Positions 12,540-23,234 of a stretch of 64,000 nt of DNA are shown here, in pieces. How positions within the stretch are numbered: position 1 is the stretch's first letter; each line of letters starts with the position of its first letter. Both the position numbers and the translations under genes were made by a program. The notes under the pieces were generated by a model. It did not search any database and was not told the DNA's origin. It saw nothing but the letters and a program-made list of their open reading frames with translations. The stretch spans positions 11,776,875 through 11,840,874 of the forward strand of contig OZ234495.1 of NCBI GenBank assembly GCA_965153455.1, given 5' to 3'. This DNA comes from Sphagnum compactum. Lineage: Eukaryota; Bryophyta; Sphagnopsida; Sphagnales.

Positions 12540-12976
12540 GGTCTCCGTGACATGGTATCCGCGTTCTGATGTGTAATACCAGGTCGGTGAATAACCTTGA
12601 ACTCATACTCCTGAAGTATAAGCGCCCAACGAGCTAACTTACCAGTAAGCTTGTCATTGGTCATCAACCACTTGATAGGCTAATGGTCGGTATACAAAGT
12701 GAACTTAGTGCCATAAAGATAGGGCCTGAAATGTATGACAACCCATACAATAGCAAGACACTCCCCCTCGTATGAAGAGTAGTTGCTCTCAGCCTTGTTG
12801 TTGCTTCGGGATGCATAAGCGATAACATATTCCTTGCCTTCCTCATTAAGTTGGCCAAGAATAGCACCAATACCAAGAGCACTCCTGTTAGTGTGTAGAA
12901 TGAAAACCTTGCTGAAATCAGGTCTTCTCAGAATGGAGAACTCTAAAAGCTTTTCCTTGAGTGTGTTGAAAGCTTC
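12540..12976 (-). pseudogene. retrotransposon RNase H domain, with stops
   Basis: The minus frame after the RT stop at 12,977 reads FNTLKEKLLEF, then ALGIGAILGQ, EGECLAIVW, FRPYLYG and a TDH motif where the next codon is TAG (12,680-12,682) in place of the usual Gln before PIKWLM. It continues through LARWALILQEYEF to HRPGITHQNADTMSRR, the standard end of a Ty3 RNase H and tether. The frame matches the second half of RT and the integrase. It removes the RNA strand during reverse transcription; this copy is interrupted. Confidence 0.85.
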
Positions 12977-13898
12977 CTAAGCCTCTTCACTCCATGTCCA
13001 AGCAACATCCTTCTTTAACAATGCATAGAGAGGATGAGCAATAGTATTGAAGTCTTGGACATAAATCCTGTAGTAATTACATAGTCCGATGAAGCTCCTC
13101 AAAGTGTGAACATTAGTAGGATTGGGCATCTCCAAAATGGCTACTACTTTGGCCCAATGAGCCATAATACCATTTGGCAAAATTCTGTGTCCAAAGTAGA
13201 CTACTAAGGTGACTGCAAACTCACACTTTTTAGGATGGATTTTCATATTGACTTCGTGGAGCCTTTTGAATAACTCCTCAAGATGAGCCAAGTGCTGTAG
13301 GAGTCCCTTGCTATGCACTAGGATATCATCTATGTAGCATTTCAGGAAATCTGCCCCTTTGAGAACTTGGTCCATGACTCGCTGAAAGAAGACAGGTGCA
13401 TTCTTCAATCCAAAAGGCATCACAAGCCATTCCCACAACTTGTTGCTTCCATGGAATGTCGTTTTCTTACAATCCTTTGCAACGAGCACAATCTGGTTGA
13501 AGCCTTGCCTCAGGTCCACAATTATGAAGATGTTTGAGTCTCCAAATGCTATCAAACAATTCTTCAGGGATGGGCATGGGGTACCTGTCCTGAGGTGTAA
13601 CCAGGTTCAAAGGCCTATAATCCCCGCACATCCTTTTCTCAGTCCATAATCCAACTGAATCCTTCTTTGCTGGCATTACTGTAACGGCTGCGAAATCAGA
13701 ATTTGATGGCTGAATAAGACCAGCCTCATGGAGCTCTTTGCATCTTTCATCTACCGTTTTCGATTCATGTTTGCTCAACCTATGCCTCCTCCGATAGATT
13801 GGTGTCTCATCTGTAAGGTCTATAGAGAACTGCATGATCTTACACCTACCTAAGTCATTCATTGAGAATGCGAACACATTTTCGTACTTAATTAGCAA
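12977..13898 (-). pseudogene. reverse transcriptase domain, frameshifted
   Basis: The first part (13,898 to about 13,545) carries DETPIYRRRHRLS, CKELHEAGLIQPS and MCGDYRPLN. The second (about 13,545-12,977, a different frame) carries VDLRQGFNQI, FGLKNAPVFFQRVM, the catalytic YIDD at about 13,325-13,336, and the connection region FIGLCNYYRIYV. The two overlap by one frame change inside the conserved loop between FDSI and DSNIF. The order and motifs are those of Ty3/gypsy RT. This copy cannot make a continuous enzyme. Confidence 0.9.
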
Positions 13899-14244
13899 GT
13901 ATGTGACCTGGTCTCTCTCCTTCTTGGTGAGCTAGTTCCCCATAACAAAAGGGTAGTTGGAAACACATGGAATGGAGTTGGAAAGTGTGTTTGAAGAACT
14001 TGGTGTATTGGGTTCTCCACTATCCAATTGCGCAGATTCATAGAAGGTTGTAATTGTTTCTCCAAAAGTTAATGTACTTCTAGGTGTATCAGAAACAACT
14101 TGAGTCAAATTACATGGTACCTCCTCCCCCCCAACACTAAGAGTGAAATGTAGAGTGTTGAAGATAGGCAAGTGTACTTGGTCGGGGTGCCATGTAGTGG
14201 CATTGCTAGAGCTGCAAGCTGATTGAATCAGTGTTGGTGTTGTG

Positions 14245-15644
14245 TACATTTGAAAGAGTACACAAGTTACCAACAACCATGTAGGGGAGTTCAGGTCCAT
14301 GCCTCTCCCTAGTAGAGCGTTACGCTCCAATCTAGTCACCTTAGTGTGACTAGTAGTGCCAATTTGGAACCCCATAGCCCTTTCTCTTTCTTCTGGGCTT
14401 GGTTCATCCCAAGTGGCTGAAACATGACGATACACCAAGCCTGGTCCATCTCCCTGAAAGGCATGTGCTCTTGGGAAGGAGACAAAGGTGGGCCAAGCAC
14501 CTCTTGGTTTTCCTATTGTGTTCGCAGGAAACCAAGGAGGTTTCTCTTGCCTTGTAACTGGTTGGCAAGAGCTCTGATCATCCAATATGTGATAAATCTG
14601 CAGGTTGTGGTCTCTGATGGTGTATCTCAGAACCAACTGCAGAACTGAGAGTGGTGCAAGGTTGGTCCACCAGTTGCGCAGCTGGTGCGCATAGGAACTG
14701 CATTGTGCCGCATCAAGTAGGAGCGGCTCTCCAAGGTAATGTTTGACGAGCGTCTAGTGCTCCTGGACTTTCTCCATTTGGTCAAGCTGAGAAGGGGTGT
14801 TTTCAGTTACATAACCAAGCGTAGGGGAAATGGATTGAACCCAGGTGATTAATCGTACCGTGTCCGTGAAGAGACCGGATCTTGTGTCACTCAAGCCTTC
14901 TCCAAATCCAGCAGTTGAAAATCCTTGACACTCCCAACCTGAAATGATGAGGTCCACGAGGCTAAGTAATTCCATATGTTTCTTCTGAATTAATTGTATG
15001 TCAGAGGGCAAGAAAGTGAAACTGGCCTTCCATGCGGTGGTTGTAAATTGTTGTGGAAATCTAGCTGTGAGCTCCATCATTCTCGATGCCGCCACTTGCC
15101 TTGCAATAGGATCAATGTCTATGTAGAAATACCTCCAAACCACCATCCCTGACTGTAGTAGGGCTTCGAGACCTATACCAATACCACCAAAAAGCTCTAG
15201 TAATGTAATCCCCTCTTTAGGCGATGTCCATGTGATTAGTTGACGAAGTACTAGCTTAATCGGTTCACCATGGCTCTCCATGTTCTCAAAACTAGACAGA
15301 GCTTTGACCAAGGGTTCGTGGGCTGCTTTGAACCTCTGTAAAACCTCTGGTCCATGTTGAATGTCAGTAGGAACCACCTTTAAGCTTTCAGTAGCTTGGG
15401 CGTAAGCTGTCTCCTCTTCATCTCCCTCTATCCATTCATGGCTAGCTTGTTGGATGTAGGAAATGGTGTGTGCTTCCTTGAGCATACAATGGTGAGCCAT
15501 AGGACTATGGTTCCCATGTAAATCAAGGGGTATGTATCCCAGATGGTGGCCATCAGTCTCCCAATCCACTCGGTAGTACGCATGCTCGAACCAGTTGTCA
15601 ATTGTGAAACCTGGTGGAAAGAGGGCCTCTTGCCCAATGAGCAC
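14245..15644 (-). pseudogene. C5 cytosine DNA methyltransferase domain within the retrotransposon
   Basis: The enzyme class transfers a methyl group from S-adenosylmethionine to cytosine C5. Motifs in canonical order are: motif I LLELFGGIGIG (about 15,170-15,207), the acidic motif II YIDIDP (about 15,115), motif IV GWECQGFS with catalytic Cys at complement 14,928-14,930, then GLSDTRSGLF, motif VI ENT (about 14,800), motif VIII LRNWWTNL (about 14,650), a target-recognition stretch with PRGAWPTF, and PSPEERERAMGF with LLGRGMDLNSP like motifs IX-X. The order is not permuted, which argues against a DRM-type origin. A TAG at 14,754-14,756 interrupts one otherwise continuous frame. ECQ replaces the usual PCQ. 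It is in frame with protease upstream and RT downstream. Residues from 15,644 to about 15,255 are a linker I do not recognise. Confidence 0.88.
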
Positions 15645-15767
15645 ATCGTAACTAGTGGCATTGGTGACTAAACATCTAACCTATAGGCAAAGCTCCTGAC
15701 CTGTACCTTCATTGAAATCAAGTGCAATCAATCCGAGCTCTCCCCAAGTACCTCCTCTACACTTCCA

Positions 15768-16589
15768 CTAGCGGTGCGAATTTGCCACAGATTTTCGTAG
15801 GTTGGAGTTGAGCATGCCCATCTTCTTGGCGAATTGAACTCCAAGAATCACTGGTTGGGCACCTGTATCAAGAAAAACCACTCTAGGTGTATGTCCTCCC
15901 ACCTGGATTGCTGACTTAATATTGTCGACAATGGCAACTCCGGTGGCGATGGAAGTTCTCTCACTAGGCACCACCTTCGAAAATGAATGAGAGACTTTGT
16001 GGAGAGAATGGCTATCCATAACGCGTTTGCTAAGTAACAAATCCACAAGTGAGGTGTTCTTAGCTCCCTTCTGATATGTGAATGTAGAATCAGAGGTAGG
16101 AGAGCCCACTAGTTTAGCCATGTTAGAACTAGTGGCCAAATTACGAACACCATCTGCAATAGGTGAGCCAATCGAATGTTTCTCCAAGGTGTTGGATGGG
16201 ACCCCTGTAGCATATGGATCAGGGATTGACAGAAGGCCTGATGTTGTGTTCAGGGTATCCTTTAATACTGCAATTATGTCCCTGGTGCTTAGCTTCAAAT
16301 CTTGAAAACTAAACAATGGTGTACTCATAAGCTTTTGCGCCGCTTCACATATTTGAAATTGGCACTCCACAAGCTGATTAGTGGAAAATTGTGTATTTTC
16401 TTGATGTACATGTATTATTGCGACACGCGAATTTGATGCCCTAGCAGCTTGCGATGTAGTAATCTCCTCCCCCCTCGCCAACAAGGTGCGTTCTTCTTCC
16501 ATATTGAGAGGACGAAAAGATTGTGGCATGATTTGCTCAAGCTCCTCTAACTCTGGTAATAGGACTTGAACTAGATGCGAGTCCATCAA
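15768..16589 (-). pseudogene. retropepsin-like protease region
   Basis: The open block ends with VVFLDTGAQPVILG, the DTG active-site loop of an aspartic protease at complement 15,861-15,869, followed by QFAKKMGML. Upstream residues are a Ser/Thr-rich linker. Only one DTG is present, as expected for a retroviral-type enzyme that works as a dimer. Stops at about 15,765 and 15,685 separate it from the methyltransferase in the same frame. It would cut the polyprotein. Confidence 0.72.
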
Positions 16590-16599
16590 TCTATATTAT

Positions 16600-17012
16600 T
16601 TGCCTAGTGGCAGAAACTTTGGGTGTCACACTAGCTTCTTGTGCCACGAAGTAGGAAGGGCAAAAGAAGTGGTCAATTCTGGTGTGAGACTAGAATTGTG
16701 TGCACTGGAAAGAACATACTCCCCAACCATGGCATCGTGTTGGAGGCCATAGAACGACCTAGGAGGTCCCTCCCATGATCATGAACCCTATACAAGTTAG
16801 GCATGACTAGCTAGTTGGGAAGACTTGCCTTTTAAATTAGCAAGTTGGGCCCTCAAGGATTCGAGTTCATTTTGCAGAGTTTGAACTTGAGTGGCATGGG
16901 CTTGAAGCACCTCCCTCTTGTTAGCATTGTGCTCCTTCTTTTTAACATTCTTACTGGAATTACCCTTGGTGGGGAAAGCTTGAGTGGAAGGCTGAGGTGC
17001 CTTAGCTTTTGG
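16600..17012 (-). pseudogene. coiled-coil linker of the polyprotein
   Basis: Same frame as Gag. A Lys-rich start leads to a heptad-like helix (VQTLQNELESLRAQLANL), then several stops near 16,790-16,815, 16,635 and 16,606. It may have been a self-association segment after the nucleocapsid; that role is inferred. Confidence 0.55.
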
Positions 17013-18371
17013 TTAAGGGGCAACGGAAGATGCTGGCAGATTTTGCCGTGGTAATCGGAGTTGCTTCCGTTCTGGGAACTTGGCAAAACGAACAACTTCC
17101 TGATGTCCCTCTTTCCCACAATAATCACAACAAAAATCCTTGGAAGGAATGTTGCACTCACTAGCCTTATGGGCAGGATTGCCACAGTAGTTGCAAAAAG
17201 GTAGGATTGGTGTAGCCGAGTGCACCCCTTTAGCCTTTGAAGAAGAATGTGATGTTCTGGTTGGCGCAGCTGGTGGAGGATGAAGCCTTGAACGTGATGG
17301 AGGCCTCATAGTACTGGCCTCATAATGTGCATGAGCCAATTCCAGCTTTTCAGAAATGTTGTACACATTCAGAAAAGTGTAAGAGTCTCCAAATTTTGTA
17401 AAAACCCGTTGCAAAACTTGCGCATGGAGTGTCGGAGTACCTTCCAACGAACAAAGATACCGATGGGCAGCTTCCAACTCTATGATGCTATGAGTATCCT
17501 CTTTAAGCTTGAGAAGCCTCTTGTAGAGCATCTTGAGGGTTTCCTCCTTTTGCCGAGAGAAGGTGGCGAGCTGCAGAACTTTTTTAGAACTCTTCACCGG
17601 AAATTATAGCTTAAGAACTCGAAAGAATTCCCCCACTGGAATAGCAAAAGCTAATGCATCGATGGTGGGAGGAATGTTTGCGATAGCAACAATGAGTTGT
17701 TGAGGAGAAATGTTTACTGAAGCAGGTATCGGGTCTAGATTATTGGGCACAGTCCCATGATGTGCAATAGCAACTTGTAGGGCTACTTGAGAGGCGCTGG
17801 CAATGGCTGTGGCATAAGCTAGATTGGGGACTTAAGTGACGCCCAAAATCCTCGAAGAATGTTGCTCATAAACATCCAATGCCTCATAGTGCACGTAACG
17901 GGCCAGTTGTTTGAATGCGAACGCTTCGGTGTAATTAACGCCATACTTGAGCTCCAATTCACAAACCACAGTTGAGAAAGTTGCCTTGAACTCCCTCAAA
18001 GAAATTATACCTGGCCTTCCGCTAAATTTTTCAATTATCCCAGAATAACTACTGACCTCCATGGTGTATATGGGTGTAGAGGTCACGACTTGCAGCGGAA
18101 TATACGATGATGGTGTGAAAGCTAGTGCAGTTGCAGGCATACCGCACTGATTGACCCCTCCAAATGGACTTTGATGTACGGTTGATGTAGTGTAACCTAA
18201 ACCTGATTTTTTAAGAGGAGTTGTACTAAATGACGGTGGTGTTGTAGATGATTGATGGTATCGTTGTGAAGATCGTAAACTCAAAGAAATCGGCTCAAAT
18301 GATTGTGTGTTACTTCGTAGCTGATACCTAGGCTCTGGCTAAGCGGTAATGTTATCATCATCTGAGAACAT
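17013..18371 (-). pseudogene. Gag with two CCHC zinc knuckles
   Basis: Probable start ATG at complement 18,369-18,371 (MFSDDDN), with an in-frame TAG eleven codons later (about 18,340). The capsid-like part includes FSGRPGIISLREFKATF and LARYVHYEALDVYEQ, and a second block holds LKEDTHSIIELEAAHRYL. Near the end lie CNYCGNPAHKASEC, a perfect CX2CX4HX4C knuckle, and CDYCGKEGHQEVVR, whose last ligand is Arg (a one-base change from Cys). Stops also fall at 17,832 and about 17,608. Gag packages the element's RNA. Confidence 0.83.
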
Positions 18372-18474
18372 GGTGTTGTCCCATGCCCCAAAATTTTGTA
18401 ACAATATATAGCACTAGCTACAAAGTTCTAACACAATCATGGTTTAAGAATATGGTGTGTTGATGGGAATGAAC

Positions 18475-18665
18475 GGTAGGACGGTAGGACTTGAGGATGG
18501 CATGACGCAGGATGGCAAGACGTAAGATGGCAGGACGGCAGGACGGCAAGACGCAAGACGGCAGGCAACGGACATCGGACAGAAGTTCGATGAAAGTTTG
18601 ATGAAATCTCGATGGACTTCCGATGAAAGTCAGATGAAATCTCGACGGACGTCCGATGACAGTCG
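18475..18665. repeat. short tandem repeats in the LTR region
   Basis: 18,475-18,565 is built from 9-10 bp units of the type GGCAGGACG or GGCAAGACG. 18,580-18,665 holds a 33-bp unit (GATGAAATCTCGAYGGAC) in about 2.5 copies. Frames across them are repeat products and not genes. Confidence 0.8.
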
Positions 18666-18689
18666 AACAGACGTAGGTCGAGCGTCACT

Positions 18690-18857
18690 GCAGCAATGGC
18701 GGGCGGTTATGCTCGCCCCACTGCAGCGATGGCGGGCAGCGGCTACGCTCACCTCGCTACAACGATGGCAGGTGGCTATGCTCGCGCTGCTACAGCGATG
18801 GCAGACGGTTACGCTCACGCCACTGCAGTGATGGCGGGCGGCGACATTCACGTCGCC
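18690..18857. repeat. 33-36 bp GC-rich tandem repeat, five units
   Basis: Units start at 18,690, 18,723, 18,759, 18,792 and 18,825 with the core CAGCGATGGCGGGCGG. They are GC-rich in an AT-rich region and lie in the probable U5/R part of the LTR. Both strands give open frames only because the period is a multiple of three. Confidence 0.85.
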
Positions 18858-19420
18858 GTAGCTCGTTACGATGCGGACGCCAAGCTGCAAATCGCAACGC
18901 TGTAGATTGCGGCGCCGCGTGCAGAGACAAATTTTTATTTTTATTTTTTACTCGCCGCTGCGCTTGGCTTCAGCAGCTTCAACTTGGTGTGTCTCTCGGC
19001 GCGAAAGAGAAAAAATGAAAGAGAGAGAAAGAGGGAGAGAGCTTTGAAACTTGGCTCAGGAAACCTACTTCAGGATACGGTAGTCCCTCCTTTGGTTTGC
19101 TATGCCAAGCTCTTCCGATCCCGGCTCTATTGGTTGGCAGAGTTGTAACACCAGCTCCTTCCAGCAACAACACCACTAATAACACCAGCAGCAGAAATTC
19201 AAAAACTTAAAGCCAAAAGAAAATTGTTGCTTTCAACATTAAGCAACAAAAAGTAGAGTTTATCTAAAATTGATATGCAAAGAAGGAAAGAAAAGAAATG
19301 TGTGTAAACAGTGGCCGTGTAATGGCCGCCGTGAGCATCTAGAAATCCAATCTATTATGAAGAGAATTTTCCTAACAAAGGAATTCTAGAAAAACTAACA
19401 AAAGAAGGGAAGGTCTTAGG

Positions 19421-19428
19421 CTTTTATA
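19421..19428 (-). promoter_or_regulatory. TATA-like element of the LTR
   Basis: TATAAAAG on the minus strand, about 1.05 kb upstream of the Gag start and inside the probable 5' LTR. The sequence and place suit a pol II promoter starting the genomic RNA. No transcript evidence is available. Confidence 0.45.
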
Positions 19429-19550
19429 CAACCGCGAACAAGCTAAAACCCTAAACACTAAATAACGTACAGTAATAACCTAAGAACGTACACTAACCCT
19501 AAAAACATACATTAACCCTAAAAGACATGAATGACATGCCCATAATTGGC

Positions 19551-20389
19551 CATCATGTATGAGGCCATGTATACGGGCATGACAGTAACGAAGTTGTATT
19601 CAAGGCTTGTATAAGTTACATGAAAATTATGGAAGTTTTTTAATTGAGGAATTAACATTATCCAAGTTGCAATTTTTTTCAATCTATTCATTTTTATATG
19701 TACTCTTGGATCCACGTAGAAATTTTCATGTTGGAGAGGAGCTAACAAAAATAGTTTTTCTTTTGTTCGAATGCGGGATAATGTTATATATGTTAACCCA
19801 TGTTTTTTAACGTTAGTGGGATCAAAACCAATTCATTTAATGATAATCCTTGAGAACAATGGATGGTTTTTGCTACTACAAATTCAATTGGAAATTGAAT
19901 CCTTGTTATGATAAATGATTGGGATTTACCAACTTTTTATATCTTTCATGATAAGTTCAATTGGTGTTCATTTTGATTCAATGTTGTTGTCATAATAACA
20001 ACTATATTTTTTTCTTAGTAGTGTTCCAATTTAGAATTTTGAAACATTATCCATATAATGGTTTTTTCACAATATGTTGTAAATGCTTTAAAAATATCAT
20101 AAGCTCCATTCACAAGACCATCAGATGTTGCATAATTACTAACACATAATTCAACCAACATATTTTTTTATATGAATTGTAGAATGCAAACCTGTGGTTT
20201 TATTCGGATCATTTGAGAGTTTATAAGATGGTGGACATGATTGATGGTTGATGTCCATTGCTTTCAAAATAAACGTGGGACTTAATGTGTTAATGAACAC
20301 ATATCATAGTTTTTTGCACAAATTTATTTGCATAAAATAAACATGGAATAGTAAATTTGTTAGATGATTATCGATTACAAATTGAATTT
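19551..20389. other. AT-rich junction between retrotransposon and Helitron
   Basis: No gene seen. The right part may be the decayed C-terminal end of the Helitron helicase. I could not find the CTRR end and hairpin that would fix the Helitron terminus. Confidence 0.45.
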
Positions 20390-21379
20390 TTAAAATTGAA
20401 TATCCTTTGTATTTTCTGTTGCAGTATAAAATTTGTTCAAAGTTTGTATAAATACCATATCAGATTGTCGCATAATTTTATTTAGTTCATAACATTGGAC
20501 ATATGTTTGCCAAAAGTTTGGTGATATTGCATTAACATTATCTTTGACATTTTGAAAAATCCAATTATCTTTCATAGGGGGTGTTTAAAAAAAAATCACT
20601 ATCATGATAACATCAACACCACCAAAAAATGTGTTTTGAATGTGTTTTATGGACCTTAGCCTATTATCTATAACATTAAACATTCTAGCACCAATAAAAT
20701 ATTTCATCTATCACAACAAGTTGTAATTGTTCATATCAACATGTAAACCTATTTAATGAATTTGATGATAAGTTTGGTAAACTGGATAAGGATTGTTGGA
20801 TATTTATGTTCAATGTTGAATGTATTATTAAATCGTCAATATTGAAAGTAATTTTACTTGTTGATGCCATAAGTAAAGCCTTAATTTTCATTAAATCAAA
20901 AGACACGTCTTTATTGTATAATTGTAATAACCATTGAATTATGAGCTTTAATGTAAAAGTTTTACTAATTCCAGCATTCCCTATTAGAAATAAACATATT
21001 GATGTATCAAGATACAATTTTTTTTCTATGCATAATATCATCCAATATTGATCTTTGTTATTCATTTAATTGTTATTTGTTATTAATTTAATTGTTAACT
21101 TACAATATTCAAATTCTTCCATCATCATGGAATATGATGATTTTGTGAAAATTTCATCTTCTAAAATTGTGATTTTTAGTTTGATCCATTATGTGACTTA
21201 ATGACAAAGTCAGATTGTGAATCATAGTGTTCAATATTAATTGTGTTTATTATAAGAATTGTAGAACGTGAATCATTTATTTCATTATCTATATCATCAA
21301 TCCAAATGTTAGTTGAATGTAATGGTTTTGATTTTGAATCTATTGAATCATCCATTTTTTCCGTATTTGGATATGGCAT
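20390..21379 (-). pseudogene. Pif1-like helicase part of the Helitron
   Basis: The block 21,065-20,736 carries a Walker A loop, GNAGISKTFTLK, where the family has GxxGxGKT; the third glycine is Ser here. KALLMASTSKITFNI and IIHSTLNI follow, matching the helicase Ia region. The block 20,575-20,390 has FWQTYVQCYELNKIMRQ and FIQTLNKF, a typical Helitron helicase stretch. The helicase would unwind DNA during rolling-circle transposition. It is non-functional here. Confidence 0.85.
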
Positions 21380-21589
21380 TTGGTAGTTGAAAATAAATTT
21401 AATCTTTAAATTTTCATCATGTTGTTAATAATGTGCATCATGCTAGGTTACATTAGTTCCAAGTTACAAGTTTTCTAAAATTTGAAATGGTGAATACAAT
21501 AAAACTTTTTTTTTTACCAATTTTCAATATCTTTATATTTATTAAAATTTACAAACTTGATAATTTTGGGTTTGTGATGTTTTGAATTC

Positions 21590-22045
21590 TTATTTTTTAA
21601 TGTTATAAAAAGAACTTAATTTTACTAATGATAATGATTCATATTGATTAAGACGATTAATATATTTGTCTATGATCGATGAACACATTATATTATTTGA
21701 ATTTGGTTCCAATTCATTTAATGCAACTTGTGATTTTAACACAAAAGCCCGTTCTTCAAAAGGAGAAATATTTATGAGCTGAAATGTTTGAGATGAATGA
21801 TATAATGGCAAAGAAAACACAAGGTAAGCAACAAATTGAGCAATCATTTGTTGGGCATTAAGAAAAACATTTTTTAGTTTTTGAATTCTTGAATTTGCAT
21901 CTATATTATTTGCAATGTTTTTTTTAATGATAAAATGTAGTTTTGATGTTATTGCTTTATCTATTTTTTTCATATATGATGTGTAATGTGTTGCAACTTC
22001 ATATGGGTCCAAGATAAATTGAACATATGTATTTGCAAACCACAA
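21590..22045 (-). pseudogene. Helitron protein, region between Rep and helicase
   Basis: A 151-codon open block with VQFILDPYEVATHYTSYM, FLNAQQMIAQFVAYLVF and IMCSSIIDKYINR. These are conserved stretches of Helitron proteins between the nuclease and helicase. It is flanked by stops and belongs to the same decayed gene. Confidence 0.8.
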
Positions 22046-22185
22046 ATGAACAACACATATATTAAATGCAAAAAAATTTATGTTTTTAGGAGTCTATTTC
22101 AAAAAAATGTGCGACTTTGTTAATTTACTTCTCAAACTTAATATATATGTTTAAGAAATTTAGATATTCAGAAAATGATATATTT

Positions 22186-22659
22186 TCATTTTCGTTTAAA
22201 AGATTGAAATATTTTGTTTGCTTGTGTATGGAGGTATTGCTGTGAAAATGGATAGTTCCCATTCATTTGAAGAGGTTTTAAAATTTTTGTTTCACGCATA
22301 AGAGGCAATGGGCAATGAAATCTACAAACAACATGGTTTTTTTTTTTACATGTACGTGTGTGTTGACGTTGTTGTGCATTTTCTAATGGGTTTGATAACA
22401 ATGATACATCACAAAAAATATACATGTTTACAAACTGTTCAATTTTTTCATTTGTGTGCATTCCATACGTAGGTGCATTTTTTATCCATAAAAGTTCACG
22501 ATCATGTTTGCTCCCACAATTTTGGAATTCAGTGACAAAAAAAATAAAAATGTACCAAAACGAATAATGATATTTTGCGATAAGTTTGTGAAAACAAGAT
22601 GTTCTATGATCATAATATTTTGCACATGTGACCAGGGTTTTCTTTTTCAAATTCCTCAA
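22186..22659 (-). pseudogene. Helitron Rep (HUH-type) endonuclease region
   Basis: This block contains TCAKYYDHRTSCFHKLI and then GSKHDRELLWIKNAP, the place of the Rep HUH motif, whose usual form is His-x-His. The second His is Arg (CGT, complement 22,498-22,500), one base from CAT. Later text NHVVCRFHCPLPLM is the Cys/His cluster that follows in the family. Rep nicks and joins single-stranded DNA; the altered motif would abolish metal binding. Confidence 0.78.
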
Positions 22660-23234
22660 GTAGGTGTACTAATGAGGATCCTCATCATTAATTAACAATA
22701 AATGGTGATTGTCCTAGTGGACTAATAAATCTTTTTTGGAATCTTACCTAATTTTGGCGACCTAATGGAACACATTATTTAAATTTGACGACTTCTAGTT
22801 GTTTTTTCTCAACATATGGTGAATGTTTTTGAAAAATTATCAAAAATCCCTTTGTTGGATTCGTCGATCTTTTTTTTGTTGATAGGTGGTGAAAATTTGC
22901 CATTAAAAAAAACCCTATATGTGACACGGTTAATTTGTATCAATTTTGTTATATGAACATATTGAAGGTCTTTTATTTATTTGGGATATTTAATCTTGAA
23001 GAATGTAATGTATGTAAAGTTTTAATGAAAGGATCCCATAATCTTTTAGTAGATGTAAAAGTGACAAAAAACGTTGGAAGATTGAATTGTAAAATCATTA
23101 CAAAAAAGGTTTTTCATAACCTTTCAAAATAATCAAGTGAGTTACACAAACCTTCCAAATCACGATAACTTAAGTATGATTTGAAGATATTATCTAAATT
23201 TGGTTTATCATGTACTTGATAAGCTTTTAAATTT

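Larger units (their letters stand above)
10915..19550 (-). mobile_element. decayed Ty3/gypsy-type retrotransposon with DNA methyltransferase and PHD finger
   Basis: One long minus-strand polyprotein reads Gag, protease, C5 methyltransferase, reverse transcriptase, RNase H, integrase, PHD. The RT-RH-integrase order is that of Ty3/gypsy elements. Gag through the first half of RT share one frame. A frameshift near 13,545 moves the second half of RT, RNase H and integrase to another frame. I count about fifteen in-frame stops, for example at 18,340, 17,832, 17,010, 14,754, 12,977 and 12,680. The 5' LTR is probably 18.4-19.5 kb; its outer edge and target duplication were not found. The 3' end stops near a C8 tract (G8 on the coding strand) at 10,915-10,922 that could be the polypurine tract. 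No 3' LTR is visible. It is an old, truncated and inactive copy. Confidence 0.9.
18400..19550 (-). repeat. probable 5' LTR region of the retrotransposon
   Basis: It lies upstream of Gag and holds a TATA-like element and GC-rich tandem repeats. Its inner edge should lie near 18,395-18,405, just outside a GGGGCATGGGACA stretch where a primer-binding site would sit; I could not match a tRNA. The outer edge is uncertain, since no second LTR is present for comparison. Confidence 0.5.

Noticed and set aside
18598-18905. Repeat protein frames on both strands
   Set aside because: Products of the 33-36 bp tandem repeat within the probable LTR.
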